From NCBI GenBank assembly GCA_013214445.1, contig JABSPG010000026.1, forward strand, positions 1 through 16,748: a stretch of DNA of 16,748 nt, given 5' to 3'. Below, one piece after another: positions 1 to 8,377 of this stretch. The DNA comes from Ekhidna sp. (GTDB lineage Bacteria > Bacteroidota > Bacteroidia > Cytophagales > Cyclobacteriaceae). The stretch's first letter is position 1; every line of letters starts with the position of its first letter. The translations under genes were made by a program, and so were the position numbers. The notes beneath the pieces are model-generated. The model did no database searches. It saw only the letters and a program-made list of their open reading frames with translations, and had not been told where the DNA came from.

Positions 1-458
1 CCGGTAGTAGTAATCAGCGAGTTGGAATTTCGCCAGATGTACAATTTCCGTCTCTGTATTCTGCAGAGGATTTTGGCGAGGCAAGTCGTGAAAACGCACT
101 TCCTTGGGATGAGATCGCCAGCGCTAGTTTTACCCCCACAAATAATATATCCGAAGAATTACTAGATCATTTGAATGCCATTTATCGTCAAGATTTAAAT
201 ACAGATGATGATTTACAGAAATTGGTTCGAGATATAGAGAAAGCTTCAGAAAACCGAAACAGGAAATCCGTCTCGCTAAATCTTGAAACGAGAAAATCAG
301 ATCAGAATCGAGATAATGAAGAGGATGATCTTGCCACAAGTTTGGATGATAGTGAGGTTAGTGAAGCGCAGAAATTGGAGGAGAAACTAAAAAAAGATCC
401 TTATCTCAAAGAAGGATTAAAATTGTTGGCTGCAATGAAAAAATATCAGGTGGGTTAG
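1..458 (+). CDS. prc: C-terminal end of tail-specific carboxy-terminal processing protease (Prc), partial
   Basis: The reading frame is open from the left edge (first full codon at position 3), so the gene begins outside the window and only its last 151 residues are present. They match the C-terminal region of the periplasmic S41-family protease Prc/Tsp. Visible are a GISPDV segment like the end of the protease core, the ENALPWDEI motif typical of Prc, and a tail with VSLN, an NEEDD acidic cluster and a DPYL segment before the stop, as in the DUF3340 domain of E. coli Prc. The PDZ domain and the Ser/Lys catalytic residues lie upstream and cannot be checked. Prc cleaves proteins with nonpolar C-termini in the periplasm and processes penicillin-binding proteins and lipoproteins. 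A TTG at 171 can be read as a start, but it is internal. The next gene follows after 49 nt. Confidence 0.88.
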   Translation, partial: GSSNQRVGISPDVQFPSLYSAEDFGEASRENALPWDEIASASFTPTNNISEELLDHLNAIYRQDLNTDDDLQKLVRDIEKASENRNRKSVSLNLETRKSDQNRDNEEDDLATSLDDSEVSEAQKLEEKLKKDPYLKEGLKLLAAMKKYQVG

Positions 459-507
459 GCAACCATTTTCTTAGAAACTCATCTTTAAGTTGTAACAAGA
501 TCGAATT

Positions 508-1416
508 ATGAGAAACCTAATTTTTACTGTATTCCTATTAGCTGTCTTTTCTACATCCGCTCAGAATATTTTGGCGCAAGCTGAACTTGAAGCTGAAAAT
601 GTAGATGAGGTGCGGATTGAAGGAACCTTTGTTGATATCTATGTCAATTCTGGTGATCGAGTTTATTTCAAAGGGATTATTAGGGGTAGTGGAGACGAAG
701 GAGACTATGAATTTGAAACGGACATAGTAGGAAAGACACTTGTAATTCGTGTGGAAAGAGAGTCCAATAGAAACTGGAGAAATTATAAGATCAATGAATC
801 TAGGATTGACTTGACCATAATGGACGGAATAAAGATTGATGTCGACAATTCATCAGGAGATGTCAAGGTAGCGAACCTGAGAGCTTCAGAATCTAGAATC
901 GAAGCATCTAGCGGCGATATTACACTAAGGAGTATTGTTGGTAATCTAGATGTAGAAACCTCTAGTGGGGATATTGATATTGATGGCCTTACTGGTGATT
1001 CCGAAATAGAATCAACGAGTGGCGATCAGGAAATATTCAATACCAAAGGAAATATTGAAACAAGAGCGAGTTCTGGCGACATTACAATAGCTGATTTTGA
1101 CGGAAAGTTAGAAGTTCAGGCTACCTCTGGCGATGTAGAGATTCGAAATGGGGTCGGAGCGATGAAAGTGAGAACCTCTTCAGGGGAGATTGATGGTACA
1201 GGGATTGAGCTTACTAATAATTCCTATTTTGATGCTACATCGGGTAATATCGAAATAAACTTTAGAAACGATATAAATGATTTGAGTTTTGATCTTACAG
1301 CAACATCAGGAGATTTAGATGTTGGAAATAAGTCAGGAGAGAAACGTTTGGTAATTGATCGCGGTGGTATCAAAATAACGGGCACCACTTCAAGTGGGGA
1401 TCAGGAATACGAGTAA
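508..1416 (+). CDS. Secreted DUF4097-like beta-helix protein with SSGD repeats
   Basis: A 302-residue protein with an N-terminal signal peptide (basic start, hydrophobic residues 4-16, likely cleavage near residues 18-23), so it is probably periplasmic or surface exposed. From about residue 115 to 298 it carries repeats of the form (S/T)SGD followed by a short beta strand. The glycines of the first seven copies are 19, 18, 18, 18, 18 and 18 residues apart, and later copies are spaced less evenly. This is the pattern of the DUF4097 'putative adhesin' family, a right-handed beta-helix-like fold common in Bacteroidota. Residues 25-110 form a beta-rich, repeat-poor cap. The molecular function of the family is not established. 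It lies 49 nt after prc and could be co-transcribed with it. A strong terminator follows. Start chosen: the ATG directly before the basic signal-peptide start. Confidence 0.8.
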   Translation: MRNLIFTVFLLAVFSTSAQNILAQAELEAENVDEVRIEGTFVDIYVNSGDRVYFKGIIRGSGDEGDYEFETDIVGKTLVIRVERESNRNWRNYKINESRIDLTIMDGIKIDVDNSSGDVKVANLRASESRIEASSGDITLRSIVGNLDVETSSGDIDIDGLTGDSEIESTSGDQEIFNTKGNIETRASSGDITIADFDGKLEVQATSGDVEIRNGVGAMKVRTSSGEIDGTGIELTNNSYFDATSGNIEINFRNDINDLSFDLTATSGDLDVGNKSGEKRLVIDRGGIKITGTTSSGDQEYE

Positions 1417-1443
1417 ACCTTGTGATAAAGATTTTGATGTAAG

Positions 1444-1468
1444 GGCTGGCGCTATGCCAGCCTTTTTT
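1444..1468 (+). terminator. Rho-independent terminator after the DUF4097-like gene
   Basis: A 7-bp GC-rich stem GGCTGGC/GCCAGCC with the 5-nt loop GCTAT is followed directly by six T residues. It lies 27 nt after the stop codon and ends the prc-DUF4097 unit on the plus strand. Confidence 0.9.
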
Positions 1469-1530
1469 ATGCTCAAAAATAGATTGGCTAACTAGTGGAA
1501 TTGTTCTCGGTAAATGTTTTTTGTTTTATA

Positions 1531-1554
1531 TGTCGCAAATGGACATTTTTGTCA
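1531..1554. promoter_or_regulatory. Alternating TGTC/GACA half-sites upstream of the OPT gene
   Basis: TGTC at 1531, GACA at 1542 and TGTC at 1550 form two overlapping inverted repeats: TGTC-N7-GACA and GACA-TTTT-TGTC. They lie 37-60 nt upstream of the OPT transporter start. The arrangement resembles an operator with several half-sites, but no regulator is known and short AT-rich matches can arise by chance. Confidence 0.2.
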
Positions 1555-1590
1555 GCGTTCAAAAAGAATACAACCTAACTCACCATCAAG

Positions 1591-3516
1591 ATGGAGAAAC
1601 CCTACATTGATTCAAATACCAGTTTACCAGAAATTACCGTAAAAGCTATTGTACTTGGAGCATTGCTATCAGTGGTGCTTTCTGCTGCAAATGCTTACTT
1701 CGGACTATTCGCAGGTTTGACTGTGTCTGCGTCTATTCCTGCTGCAGTGATTTCAATGGCTTTATTAAAGGTTTTTAAGAACTCGAATATTCTTGAGAAT
1801 AACTTGGTTCAGACTGCTGCGTCAGCTGGAGAGTCGCTTGCTGCAGGCGTTATATTTACGATTCCAGCATTGGTGATAATGGGCTATTGGGAAGAGTTCA
1901 ACTACTTCGAGACTGTTACAATCGCACTATGTGGAGGTGTTTTGGGAGTCCTTTTTACCATTCCCCTAAGAAATGCACTTATAGTAAAGGAAAAGCTAAA
2001 ATTTCCTGAGGGTGTAGCAACAGCTGAAGTGCTAAAAACAGGAGAAGAAGGTGGCAAATCTGTAAGGTACTTGGTTTGGGGCTCCTTGATTGGAGGTTTA
2101 TTTAAACTGGGAGATTCAGCACTGAATCTTTGGGAAGGCACTTGGCAAAAAGCTGCACTATTCAACGAAAAAATCTATGCGTACTTTGGGTTGAATCTTT
2201 CTCCAGCGCTTGTAGCTGTAGGGTATATCGTTGGACTCAATATTGCTTTTCTAGTATTCCTTGGAGGAGCTATTAGCTGGTTCATTGCCATACCCGCGTA
2301 CATAGCCATTAATGGTGGTCAGGAAGGTGTTGATGCGGTAACGCTTGGAGGGAATGTGTGGAATTCCCAAATTAGATATTTAGGAGTTGGAGCAATGGTT
2401 GTTGGAGGTCTTTGGGCACTTGTTAGTCTTGCTGGCTCTTTAGGAACAGCGTTTAAAGCAGGTGTAGATGCCTTCAAAAAGGGAGGTACCTCCATGAAGG
2501 ACCAGATTAGAACTGAGATGGATACTCCAATGTCTTGGGTTCTGATCGGAATTGGTGTCTTGATCGTTCCAATTTTCTTTATATATCAGTCTGCGCTAGG
2601 GGATGCGCCAATCACTATTACCATGACGATCATTATGGTGGTAGCGGGATTCCTTTTTTCTGCTGTTGCTGGATATATGGCTGGACTTGTTGGAAGTTCG
2701 AACAATCCTATTTCTGGGGTTACTATAGCAACTATTCTGTCCGCATCTCTGCTTTTATTGACGTTGATGGGAACTGACAATGAATTGGCAGGTGCTGCAG
2801 GCGCAATTTTGATCGGCGCTGTTGTTTGTTGTGCTGCGGCTATTGCAGGTGACAATATGCAGGATCTGAAGGCGGGGCATATTCTCGGAGCTACTCCATT
2901 CAAACAGCAGATCATGCAGATGGTAGGAGTAATAGCAGGTGCCTTAGCTATCCCATTGGTGTTAAATTCTTTGCTCATTGCCTACGGCATGGGTGCCCCA
3001 ACAGAGGCACAACCAGATTCATTGACAGCACCTCAAGCGACATTGATGCAAAGTGTCGCCCAGGGAATCTTTGGAGGAGGTTTGCCATGGAACATGGTCT
3101 ATATCGGTGGAGCAATTGGAGTCATTATCATTGTTATTGATGAATACTTAAAGAAGAAAGGATCTGAATTTAGAATGCCTGTCTTGGCTGTTGCAGTAGG
3201 TTTATACCTTCCTTTTGAGCTTGATTCTTCAATTTTTGTTGGCGGTGTTCTAGCTCATTTCTTGACCAAGGCTACAAAAGGGAGTGTTGGATCGGAACGA
3301 GCAGGAAATGCTGGGTTACTATTGGCGTCTGGTTTGATTACAGGTGAAGCTTTGATGGGAATAGCCATAGCTATAGCGATAGCTGGTTTTGGATTTGAAC
3401 AGCTAGGAGGGTACGATATGGAATTCGTATATGACAATGTAGGTCTATTAATACTGATTGGAATTCTTCTATATGTCTATAAAACAGTCGTGAAAGTCTC
3501 TAAAGAAGAGGAATAG
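1591..3516 (+). CDS. OPT-family oligopeptide transporter
   Basis: A 641-residue, very hydrophobic inner-membrane protein with many predicted membrane segments, of the length expected for bacterial OPT-superfamily members. Family motifs visible in order are an NNLVQTAASAGESLAAG segment at about residues 70-86, KFPEGVATAEVLK at 137-149, and GLVGSSNNPISGVTIAT at about 365-381. OPT proteins move oligopeptides, or in the YSL branch metal chelates, across the membrane, probably driven by proton symport. The substrate of this one cannot be read from sequence. It is a single-gene unit: a terminator precedes it (1444-1468) and another follows (3545-3589). No strong Shine-Dalgarno sequence precedes the ATG, which is usual in Bacteroidota. 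The start fits the family, with a short hydrophilic N-terminus before the first membrane segment. Confidence 0.9.
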   Translation: MEKPYIDSNTSLPEITVKAIVLGALLSVVLSAANAYFGLFAGLTVSASIPAAVISMALLKVFKNSNILENNLVQTAASAGESLAAGVIFTIPALVIMGYWEEFNYFETVTIALCGGVLGVLFTIPLRNALIVKEKLKFPEGVATAEVLKTGEEGGKSVRYLVWGSLIGGLFKLGDSALNLWEGTWQKAALFNEKIYAYFGLNLSPALVAVGYIVGLNIAFLVFLGGAISWFIAIPAYIAINGGQEGVDAVTLGGNVWNSQIRYLGVGAMVVGGLWALVSLAGSLGTAFKAGVDAFKKGGTSMKDQIRTEMDTPMSWVLIGIGVLIVPIFFIYQSALGDAPITITMTIIMVVAGFLFSAVAGYMAGLVGSSNNPISGVTIATILSASLLLLTLMGTDNELAGAAGAILIGAVVCCAAAIAGDNMQDLKAGHILGATPFKQQIMQMVGVIAGALAIPLVLNSLLIAYGMGAPTEAQPDSLTAPQATLMQSVAQGIFGGGLPWNMVYIGGAIGVIIIVIDEYLKKKGSEFRMPVLAVAVGLYLPFELDSSIFVGGVLAHFLTKATKGSVGSERAGNAGLLLASGLITGEALMGIAIAIAIAGFGFEQLGGYDMEFVYDNVGLLILIGILLYVYKTVVKVSKEEE

Positions 3517-3544
3517 TTCTGTTCAAAAACGGACGAAAATACCG

Positions 3545-3589
3545 TACACCTGGGTTCACTTTAGCGATTGAATTCAGGTGTATTTTTTT
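3545..3589 (+). terminator. Rho-independent terminator after the OPT gene
   Basis: An 8-bp perfect stem TACACCTG/CAGGTGTA is continued inward by six further pairs, two of them G-U (GGTTCA against TGAATT). The loop is about 10 nt, and seven T residues follow. It begins 28 nt after the OPT stop codon. Confidence 0.85.
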
Positions 3590-3653
3590 GTAAATCAATG
3601 TGTTACATACTCTGGCATGATTTTCCTTAAGAAGTAGAAAAAACTTCACTAGC

Positions 3654-6110
3654 ATGTTTAAAAACTATTTCAAAACAGCAATTCGAAATCTAGCAAGAAA
3701 CAAAGGATACGCAGTACTCAATATTCTTGGTCTTGCCTTAGGTATTGGCTGTTCGCTTACAATATTTAAGGTGATCAGTTTTGAAAATAGCTTTGATAAG
3801 CATCAGCAGAACTACGACAACATTTACAGAATCGTCCGAAATAATATTCGACCCAATGATATTAGCAAGGGAGCAGGAAACCCTCACCCTTTAGGGCCGG
3901 CACTAGAGCAGGATTATCCTGACATAGAAGCAGTTGTTAGAACCCACTATGCATATGGTGATCAGGTCAATGTGAGAGAAGGTGGAGAGTTAAAAAAGTT
4001 CTTGTATGAGGAAGGTATTGCCTATACAGAGCCTGCCTTTTTCGAAATCTTTCCTCAGAAATTTATTGCAGGAAATGCGGAAACCGCGCTTACTAAGCCG
4101 AATACCATCGTGATATCGCAAGGTGATGCATTTAAACTCTTTGGCTTGTCAGAAGGAAAGGAGAGTGAAGCTATTGGAAAGGTGATAAATCTTGGGAATT
4201 TGCTTGATTTTGAGGTTGTAGGTGTGATTGAGGATCCTATAGAAGCTACCAATTTTCCATTCACTATGTTGTGCGAATACAGCGCTCTGAAGATAACAGA
4301 CCCTTATTATGGTGATGGTGCGGAGTGGAGATCTACAAGCTCCAGCACCAATACATATTTTTTAGCTTCGAGCAATTTTGACATAGAAGCAATGAATACG
4401 AAGCTTCTTGGGTTTGTTGATAAATACTACGGTGAGGGAGCGTCTGAGAAATCGAGATTTTTGGTGCAACCTCTCTCAGACATTCATTACAATGATGACT
4501 ATGGTTCATATACCTATTCTACTCCCAAAATGCTAATGACCGCCCTGAGCGTGATTGCCCTTTTTCTGGTTCTGACTGCTTGTATAAATTTCGTCAATCT
4601 AGCTACTGCACAAGCTGCAAATAGATCCAAAGAAATAGGGATAAGAAAGGCAATAGGAGGATACTCCACTCAACTAATTGTGCAGTTCTTCACAGAAATA
4701 GCATTGACCACTTTGATATCCCTTTTTTGTTCTCTGGCCATAGCGGAGTTTCTATTTGTGCAGTTAGAAGATGTTATCGGAACACGCTTGCACTTAGATC
4801 TTCTATCATCGTTTGAGACTATAGGATTTTTGACGGTCCTTTTGATCTTTGTCAGCTTCTTATCTGGTTTTTACCCATCTGTCTTGCTCAGCAAGATGAA
4901 TACTGTAAAAGCTCTTAAGAGCAAGATTACTGCAAAAAATCATTCGGGAGGTCTAAACCTCAGAAAAGCACTAGTGGTCGCTCAGTTCACTATTTCTCAG
5001 TTCTTGATTATTGGAACAGTCATCATCTCAGCTCAGATGACCTATTTCACAGAGAAGGATCTAGGGTTCGATCAAGAGGCCATTATCACAAGCTATTTGC
5101 CAGAAAGAGAGTATGTGAAGAATGAACGCTTTAAGAACCTATTACTTGACAATGCGCAAATAGACAAAGTGTCTTTTTGCATGAGCTCGCCAACAGGCAA
5201 CTCCAATTCTCATTCAGATTTTAATTATGCTCCACTGGAATCAGAGGATGATTATAATGCCAACTACAAGATAGCTGATGAGGACTATATCGAGTTATAC
5301 AAATTAGAATTGCTGGCGGGGAGAAATATTCGAAAGAATGATACTACAAAGGAATCTGCAGATGGTAAGAGATTCATTAATGTAGTTGTAAACCAACAAA
5401 TTGCTGATTTGATGGGGTTTAGAGATAAATACGATGATGCCGTAGGAGAAAAGCTCAGCTCAGGTTGGGGAGGTCAGGATTTAAACATCGTAGGAGTCCT
5501 CAAGGATTTTAACTCCCAAAATTTGAGCGACGGTTATCAGTATATCATCGTTATGAATGATCCAAATGTGTACTATGAGGTTGCAATCAAAACCAAAGAT
5601 GGTGCTAATGTGAAGCAAGCGATTTCACATTTTGAAAATGTATGGGAGCAGGTCTATCCAGAGTTTGTAAGAAATTGGACATTCCTAGATGAGCGATTGG
5701 CGGAGAACTATGAACGAGAGCAAAGCATTGCTACACTTATGTCGACTTTTTCGGCGGTTTCCATTGTCATTGGTTGCCTTGGTCTGTATGGTCTGATAGC
5801 TTTTATTTCTGCTAACCGAAAGAAGGAGGTAGGTATCCGCAAAGTATTGGGAGCTTCTATCGCAAGTATCATAGGTGGATTTACAAAAGAAGTCTTCATT
5901 CTTGTCGTTTTGGCTTTCGCAATTGCATCTCCAATAGCTTACTATATCTTAAATCAGTGGTTGAGTGATTATGAATTTCGAATTGATCTTGGAGTTGGAT
6001 TCTTTGCTGTCGCATCCCTTGTCACGCTTGTGATTGCTGCAGTAGCAGTGAGCCATAGAACCATTTCCACTGCTTTGGTTAATCCGGCGACTACTTTGAA
6101 GGACGAGTAG
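3654..6110 (+). CDS. ABC transporter permease, MacB/FtsX type with two FtsX domains
   Basis: An 818-residue membrane protein. The N-terminus reads as the Bacteroidota permease signature (FKNYFKTAIRNLARNKGYA, then membrane segment 1 at about residues 20-40). A MacB_PCD-like periplasmic domain follows, then an FtsX domain with three to four membrane helices containing the cytoplasmic motif KEIGIRKAIGG. A second periplasmic domain leads to a C-terminal FtsX domain with the matching motif KKEVGIRKVLGAS. This duplicated layout suits mechanotransmission-type ABC systems that act on periplasmic substrates or lipoproteins. They are often linked to antimicrobial peptide or macrolide efflux, though the true substrate is unknown here. 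No ABC ATPase gene is adjacent, so the ATPase must be encoded elsewhere. The gene is flanked by a terminator upstream and no clear one downstream. Confidence 0.88.
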   Translation: MFKNYFKTAIRNLARNKGYAVLNILGLALGIGCSLTIFKVISFENSFDKHQQNYDNIYRIVRNNIRPNDISKGAGNPHPLGPALEQDYPDIEAVVRTHYAYGDQVNVREGGELKKFLYEEGIAYTEPAFFEIFPQKFIAGNAETALTKPNTIVISQGDAFKLFGLSEGKESEAIGKVINLGNLLDFEVVGVIEDPIEATNFPFTMLCEYSALKITDPYYGDGAEWRSTSSSTNTYFLASSNFDIEAMNTKLLGFVDKYYGEGASEKSRFLVQPLSDIHYNDDYGSYTYSTPKMLMTALSVIALFLVLTACINFVNLATAQAANRSKEIGIRKAIGGYSTQLIVQFFTEIALTTLISLFCSLAIAEFLFVQLEDVIGTRLHLDLLSSFETIGFLTVLLIFVSFLSGFYPSVLLSKMNTVKALKSKITAKNHSGGLNLRKALVVAQFTISQFLIIGTVIISAQMTYFTEKDLGFDQEAIITSYLPEREYVKNERFKNLLLDNAQIDKVSFCMSSPTGNSNSHSDFNYAPLESEDDYNANYKIADEDYIELYKLELLAGRNIRKNDTTKESADGKRFINVVVNQQIADLMGFRDKYDDAVGEKLSSGWGGQDLNIVGVLKDFNSQNLSDGYQYIIVMNDPNVYYEVAIKTKDGANVKQAISHFENVWEQVYPEFVRNWTFLDERLAENYEREQSIATLMSTFSAVSIVIGCLGLYGLIAFISANRKKEVGIRKVLGASIASIIGGFTKEVFILVVLAFAIASPIAYYILNQWLSDYEFRIDLGVGFFAVASLVTLVIAAVAVSHRTISTALVNPATTLKDE

Positions 6111-6178
6111 TTCTTTTGAGTTTTTTGATTTAATAAGCTATTGAAATAATAGCCCCAAATGAGCAGCTAAAGTTTACA

Positions 6179-6186
6179 TATATTTG
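6179..6186 (+). promoter_or_regulatory. Putative Bacteroidota -7 box (TATATTTG) of the NSS transporter gene
   Basis: TATATTTG is an exact match to the Bacteroidota primary-sigma -7 consensus TAnnTTTG. No clear TTG is seen at the -33 position. Its last base is 22 nt before the ATG at 6208. The possible TTG start at 6184 falls inside this box, which argues for the ATG. Confidence 0.45.
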
Positions 6187-6207
6187 GTGGATTTTGAATC
6201 TCTGAGT

Positions 6208-7692
6208 ATGAGTAAAGAGCAATTTAGTAGTAGATGGGGGATTGTCCTGGCAGCTTTGGGAATGGCGATAGGAGCGGGCAATCTGTGGCGATTTCCTCGT
6301 CTTGCTGGTCAATATGGTGGTTCTTTCATTCTGCTTTGGATTCTTTTCCTTTTTATTTGGTCCATTCCACTCTTACTCTCAGAATTTGCGATAGGTAAGA
6401 AGTTCAAGAGTGGTGTGATCGGGAGCTTTGCCAAGTTTGCTGGAAAGAAGTATACGTGGATGGGTTTCTTTATTACCGTTTGCACACTTGGGATAGCCTT
6501 TTACTATGCTATCGTTACTGCATGGTCATTCAGATACTTATCCTTTTCTGTAAATAATATTTTTTCTGAAGCTACTCTGCTTCAGATGCTCCAATCAAAC
6601 CCAGATTATTTGACAGATTTTTGGAGTAGTATTTCTAATGGAGATTATGTTACAGTTATCACCTACATATGTGTCATATTTTTAGCCGTCTTTATTCTAA
6701 TTAGGGGGGTAGAAAATGGACTTGAAAAAGCTAATAAACTTCTGATTCCCAGTCTGTTTGTCCTGTTAGTGATCATTGTCTTTGTATCTCTTAATATGGA
6801 GGGAGGCGTCAGAGGGTTGGAGTACATGTTTGCTGTTGATTGGTCGCTATTCAGCAATCCAACGATCTGGATTGAGGCATTGTCGCAATCTGCTTGGAGT
6901 ACAGGTGCTGGATGGGGACTTATGATGACTTTGTCTGCATTTTCAAGAGATAATGAGGACGTGACATTAAATACGTTTATTGGAGCATTTGGGAATAATA
7001 CTGCGTCCCTACTATCGGGCATGGCTATCCTGCCGGCTGTATTTGCACTATCCGCTTCAGATACTGAAGCTATCTCATTCCTGCAGTCAGGAAATCAAGC
7101 ATTGACATTTACGATCATACCGATGCTGTTTGCAAATGTCCCGGCAGGTGATTACCTCTCTGTTTTGTTTTTCCTTGCCCTTTTTGTCGCTGCTTTCAGT
7201 TCATTGCTTCCCATGATAGAACTTTTCTTGCAGAATGTTGCGGACTTGAGTATCCCAAAGAATCAGACGTTAATCATCGTGATTGTGTGCTTTGCAGGGT
7301 TTGGATTTCCTTCTGCTTGGTCGCTTGATTTCTTTTCCAATCAAGATTGGGTTTGGGGCGTAGGTCTGATCGTAACGGGACTGTTTATTTTGATCGCAGT
7401 TGCAATGAATAACCCAGTGGAGTTCAAAGAGAGTACCATTGATGTCGGTTCGGATATGATACTTCCATCAGGATATTTTCGCTTTGCAATATTTACAAAT
7501 ATTGCGATCGGCTTATTCTTAATATACTGGTGGTTATCGCAAGATTATAGTGCAACATGGTTCAATGAGTCTGGACAGTGGGATATTTTTGGGGTTTATA
7601 GCAATGCATCTACAATCACTCAATGGAGCATTGTGATAGTCACAGGCCTAGTATTCAATAAGTACTTGTATAAAAATTTTGTAAAACCATGA
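6208..7692 (+). CDS. Sodium-dependent transporter, NSS/SNF family (MetP-like)
   Basis: From this ATG the protein has 494 residues and about a dozen membrane segments. Membrane segment 1 carries the NSS signature GMAIGAGNLWRFP at about residues 18-30, the unwound helix that binds sodium and substrate in LeuT. The next segment contains LLLSEFAIGKK, also typical of the family. Family members import amino acids or related small molecules with sodium. The stop codon overlaps the ATG of a MetS-like small membrane protein, as in the two-component MetPS methionine/alanine importer of Corynebacterium, so amino-acid uptake is likely but the exact substrate is inference. An in-frame TTG at 6184 would add eight residues. 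I prefer the ATG at 6208, because the family starts close to this point and the TTG lies within a likely -7 box. Confidence 0.9.
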   Translation: MSKEQFSSRWGIVLAALGMAIGAGNLWRFPRLAGQYGGSFILLWILFLFIWSIPLLLSEFAIGKKFKSGVIGSFAKFAGKKYTWMGFFITVCTLGIAFYYAIVTAWSFRYLSFSVNNIFSEATLLQMLQSNPDYLTDFWSSISNGDYVTVITYICVIFLAVFILIRGVENGLEKANKLLIPSLFVLLVIIVFVSLNMEGGVRGLEYMFAVDWSLFSNPTIWIEALSQSAWSTGAGWGLMMTLSAFSRDNEDVTLNTFIGAFGNNTASLLSGMAILPAVFALSASDTEAISFLQSGNQALTFTIIPMLFANVPAGDYLSVLFFLALFVAAFSSLLPMIELFLQNVADLSIPKNQTLIIVIVCFAGFGFPSAWSLDFFSNQDWVWGVGLIVTGLFILIAVAMNNPVEFKESTIDVGSDMILPSGYFRFAIFTNIAIGLFLIYWWLSQDYSATWFNESGQWDIFGVYSNASTITQWSIVIVTGLVFNKYLYKNFVKP

Positions 7693-7793
7693 GTTTGAGC
7701 GCCATAGTTAGCATGATTATCATTCTATCGATTGTGGTCGGTGGATTTGTTTATTTTCTTACTAGAGCCATCAAGAAGGAAAAATCTCAATAA
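7689..7793 (+). CDS. MetS-like small subunit of the NSS transporter (34 aa)
   Basis: A 34-codon gene whose ATG overlaps the transporter stop in an ATGA arrangement, indicating translational coupling. The peptide has a short N-terminus (MSLSA), one hydrophobic membrane helix of about 20 residues (roughly 6-25, rich in Ile, Val and Gly), and a basic C-terminal tail (RAIKKEKSQ). This size, topology and position match the MetS family of small subunits that accompany some bacterial NSS transporters; MetS is needed for transport activity in the Corynebacterium MetPS system. It is too short for most ORF callers. The family assignment rests on layout and position, since short peptides carry little sequence signal. 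Confidence 0.82.
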   Translation: MSLSAIVSMIIILSIVVGGFVYFLTRAIKKEKSQ

Positions 7794-7813
7794 TATAAAT
7801 ACTAGTCATCTTA

Positions 7814-8284
7814 ATGGAAAAAATCGATTCACTTAACCAGGTAGCTGCATTTCACAAGACCTTCAGACATCCTGTTCTTGATAGTCCCCAAGTTCCTTCT
7901 GAAGATCGCTGCAAACTTAGAGTTTCCTTGATCGCTGAAGAATTGAAGGAGCTTCAAGAGGCTATCAATGACAAAGATGTTGTTGAAATAGCAGATGCTT
8001 TATGCGATATACAATATGTCCTTTCTGGAGCCATTCTTGAATTTGGAATGGGTGATAAGTTCAAGGAATTATTTGATGAGGTTCAGCGATCTAACATGAG
8101 TAAGGCTTGCGATACAGAAGAAGAGGCAAAAGAGACCGTAGACCATTATAAATCTGCGAAGGATACCGATGCTTATTACGAAGAGCGCGATGGTAAATGG
8201 CTTGTTTACCGAAAAGGGGACAATAAGACGTTGAAATCAATAAATTATTCGCCTGCAGACCTCAAGAAGATCCTTGAGAAATAG
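7814..8284 (+). CDS. MazG-like nucleoside triphosphate pyrophosphohydrolase
   Basis: A 156-residue cytoplasmic all-alpha protein. The magnesium-binding signature of all-alpha NTP pyrophosphatases (MazG, PRA-PH, dUTPase-2) is visible as EELKE at residues 42-46 and ExxDxxxD at 58-65 (E58, D61, D65). Such enzymes hydrolyse NTPs or phosphoribosyl-ATP-like substrates to the monophosphate and pyrophosphate, and many act as nucleotide-pool cleaners. A C-terminal segment with GKWLVYRKGD and NYSPADLKKIL (about 127-155) lies beyond the metal site and may help substrate choice. The gene starts 20 nt after the MetS-like gene, so it may share the transporter operon, although no functional link is obvious. 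A 30-bp palindromic terminator follows. Confidence 0.85.
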   Translation: MEKIDSLNQVAAFHKTFRHPVLDSPQVPSEDRCKLRVSLIAEELKELQEAINDKDVVEIADALCDIQYVLSGAILEFGMGDKFKELFDEVQRSNMSKACDTEEEAKETVDHYKSAKDTDAYYEERDGKWLVYRKGDNKTLKSINYSPADLKKILEK

Positions 8285-8323
8285 GAATCTAAATAAGTAG
8301 AGCTGCCCTTTTTAAGAGAAATA

Positions 8324-8353
8324 GAAAAGCAGTCTTTCGAAAGACTGCTTTTC
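8324..8353. terminator. Perfect 30-bp palindromic bidirectional terminator
   Basis: GAAAAGCAGTCTTTC followed directly by its exact reverse complement. The stem has A/T-rich ends, so a T-rich run closes the hairpin on both strands. It sits 40 nt after the plus-strand pyrophosphohydrolase gene and 25 nt after the end of the convergent minus-strand gene, so it can serve both. Confidence 0.85.
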
Positions 8354-8377
8354 CTTTAAATCGATAACGGGGAATAA

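Noticed and set aside
171..458. A separate 95-residue gene starting at TTG 171
   Set aside because: The frame is open to the left edge and the upstream codons match Prc, so this is the tail of a larger gene.
2586..2978. Minus-strand open frame of 130 codons inside the OPT gene
   Set aside because: It is a shadow of the membrane-protein codons, with low-complexity Ala/Ile/Pro content and no start context or homology.
6137..6153. Hairpin GCTATT-GAAAT-AATAGC after the ABC permease gene
   Set aside because: The AT-rich 6-bp stem has no T-tract on the plus strand, so it is too weak to call as a terminator.
6184..6207. Upstream TTG start for the NSS transporter
   Set aside because: It lies inside a likely -7 box, and the family starts close to the ATG at 6208.
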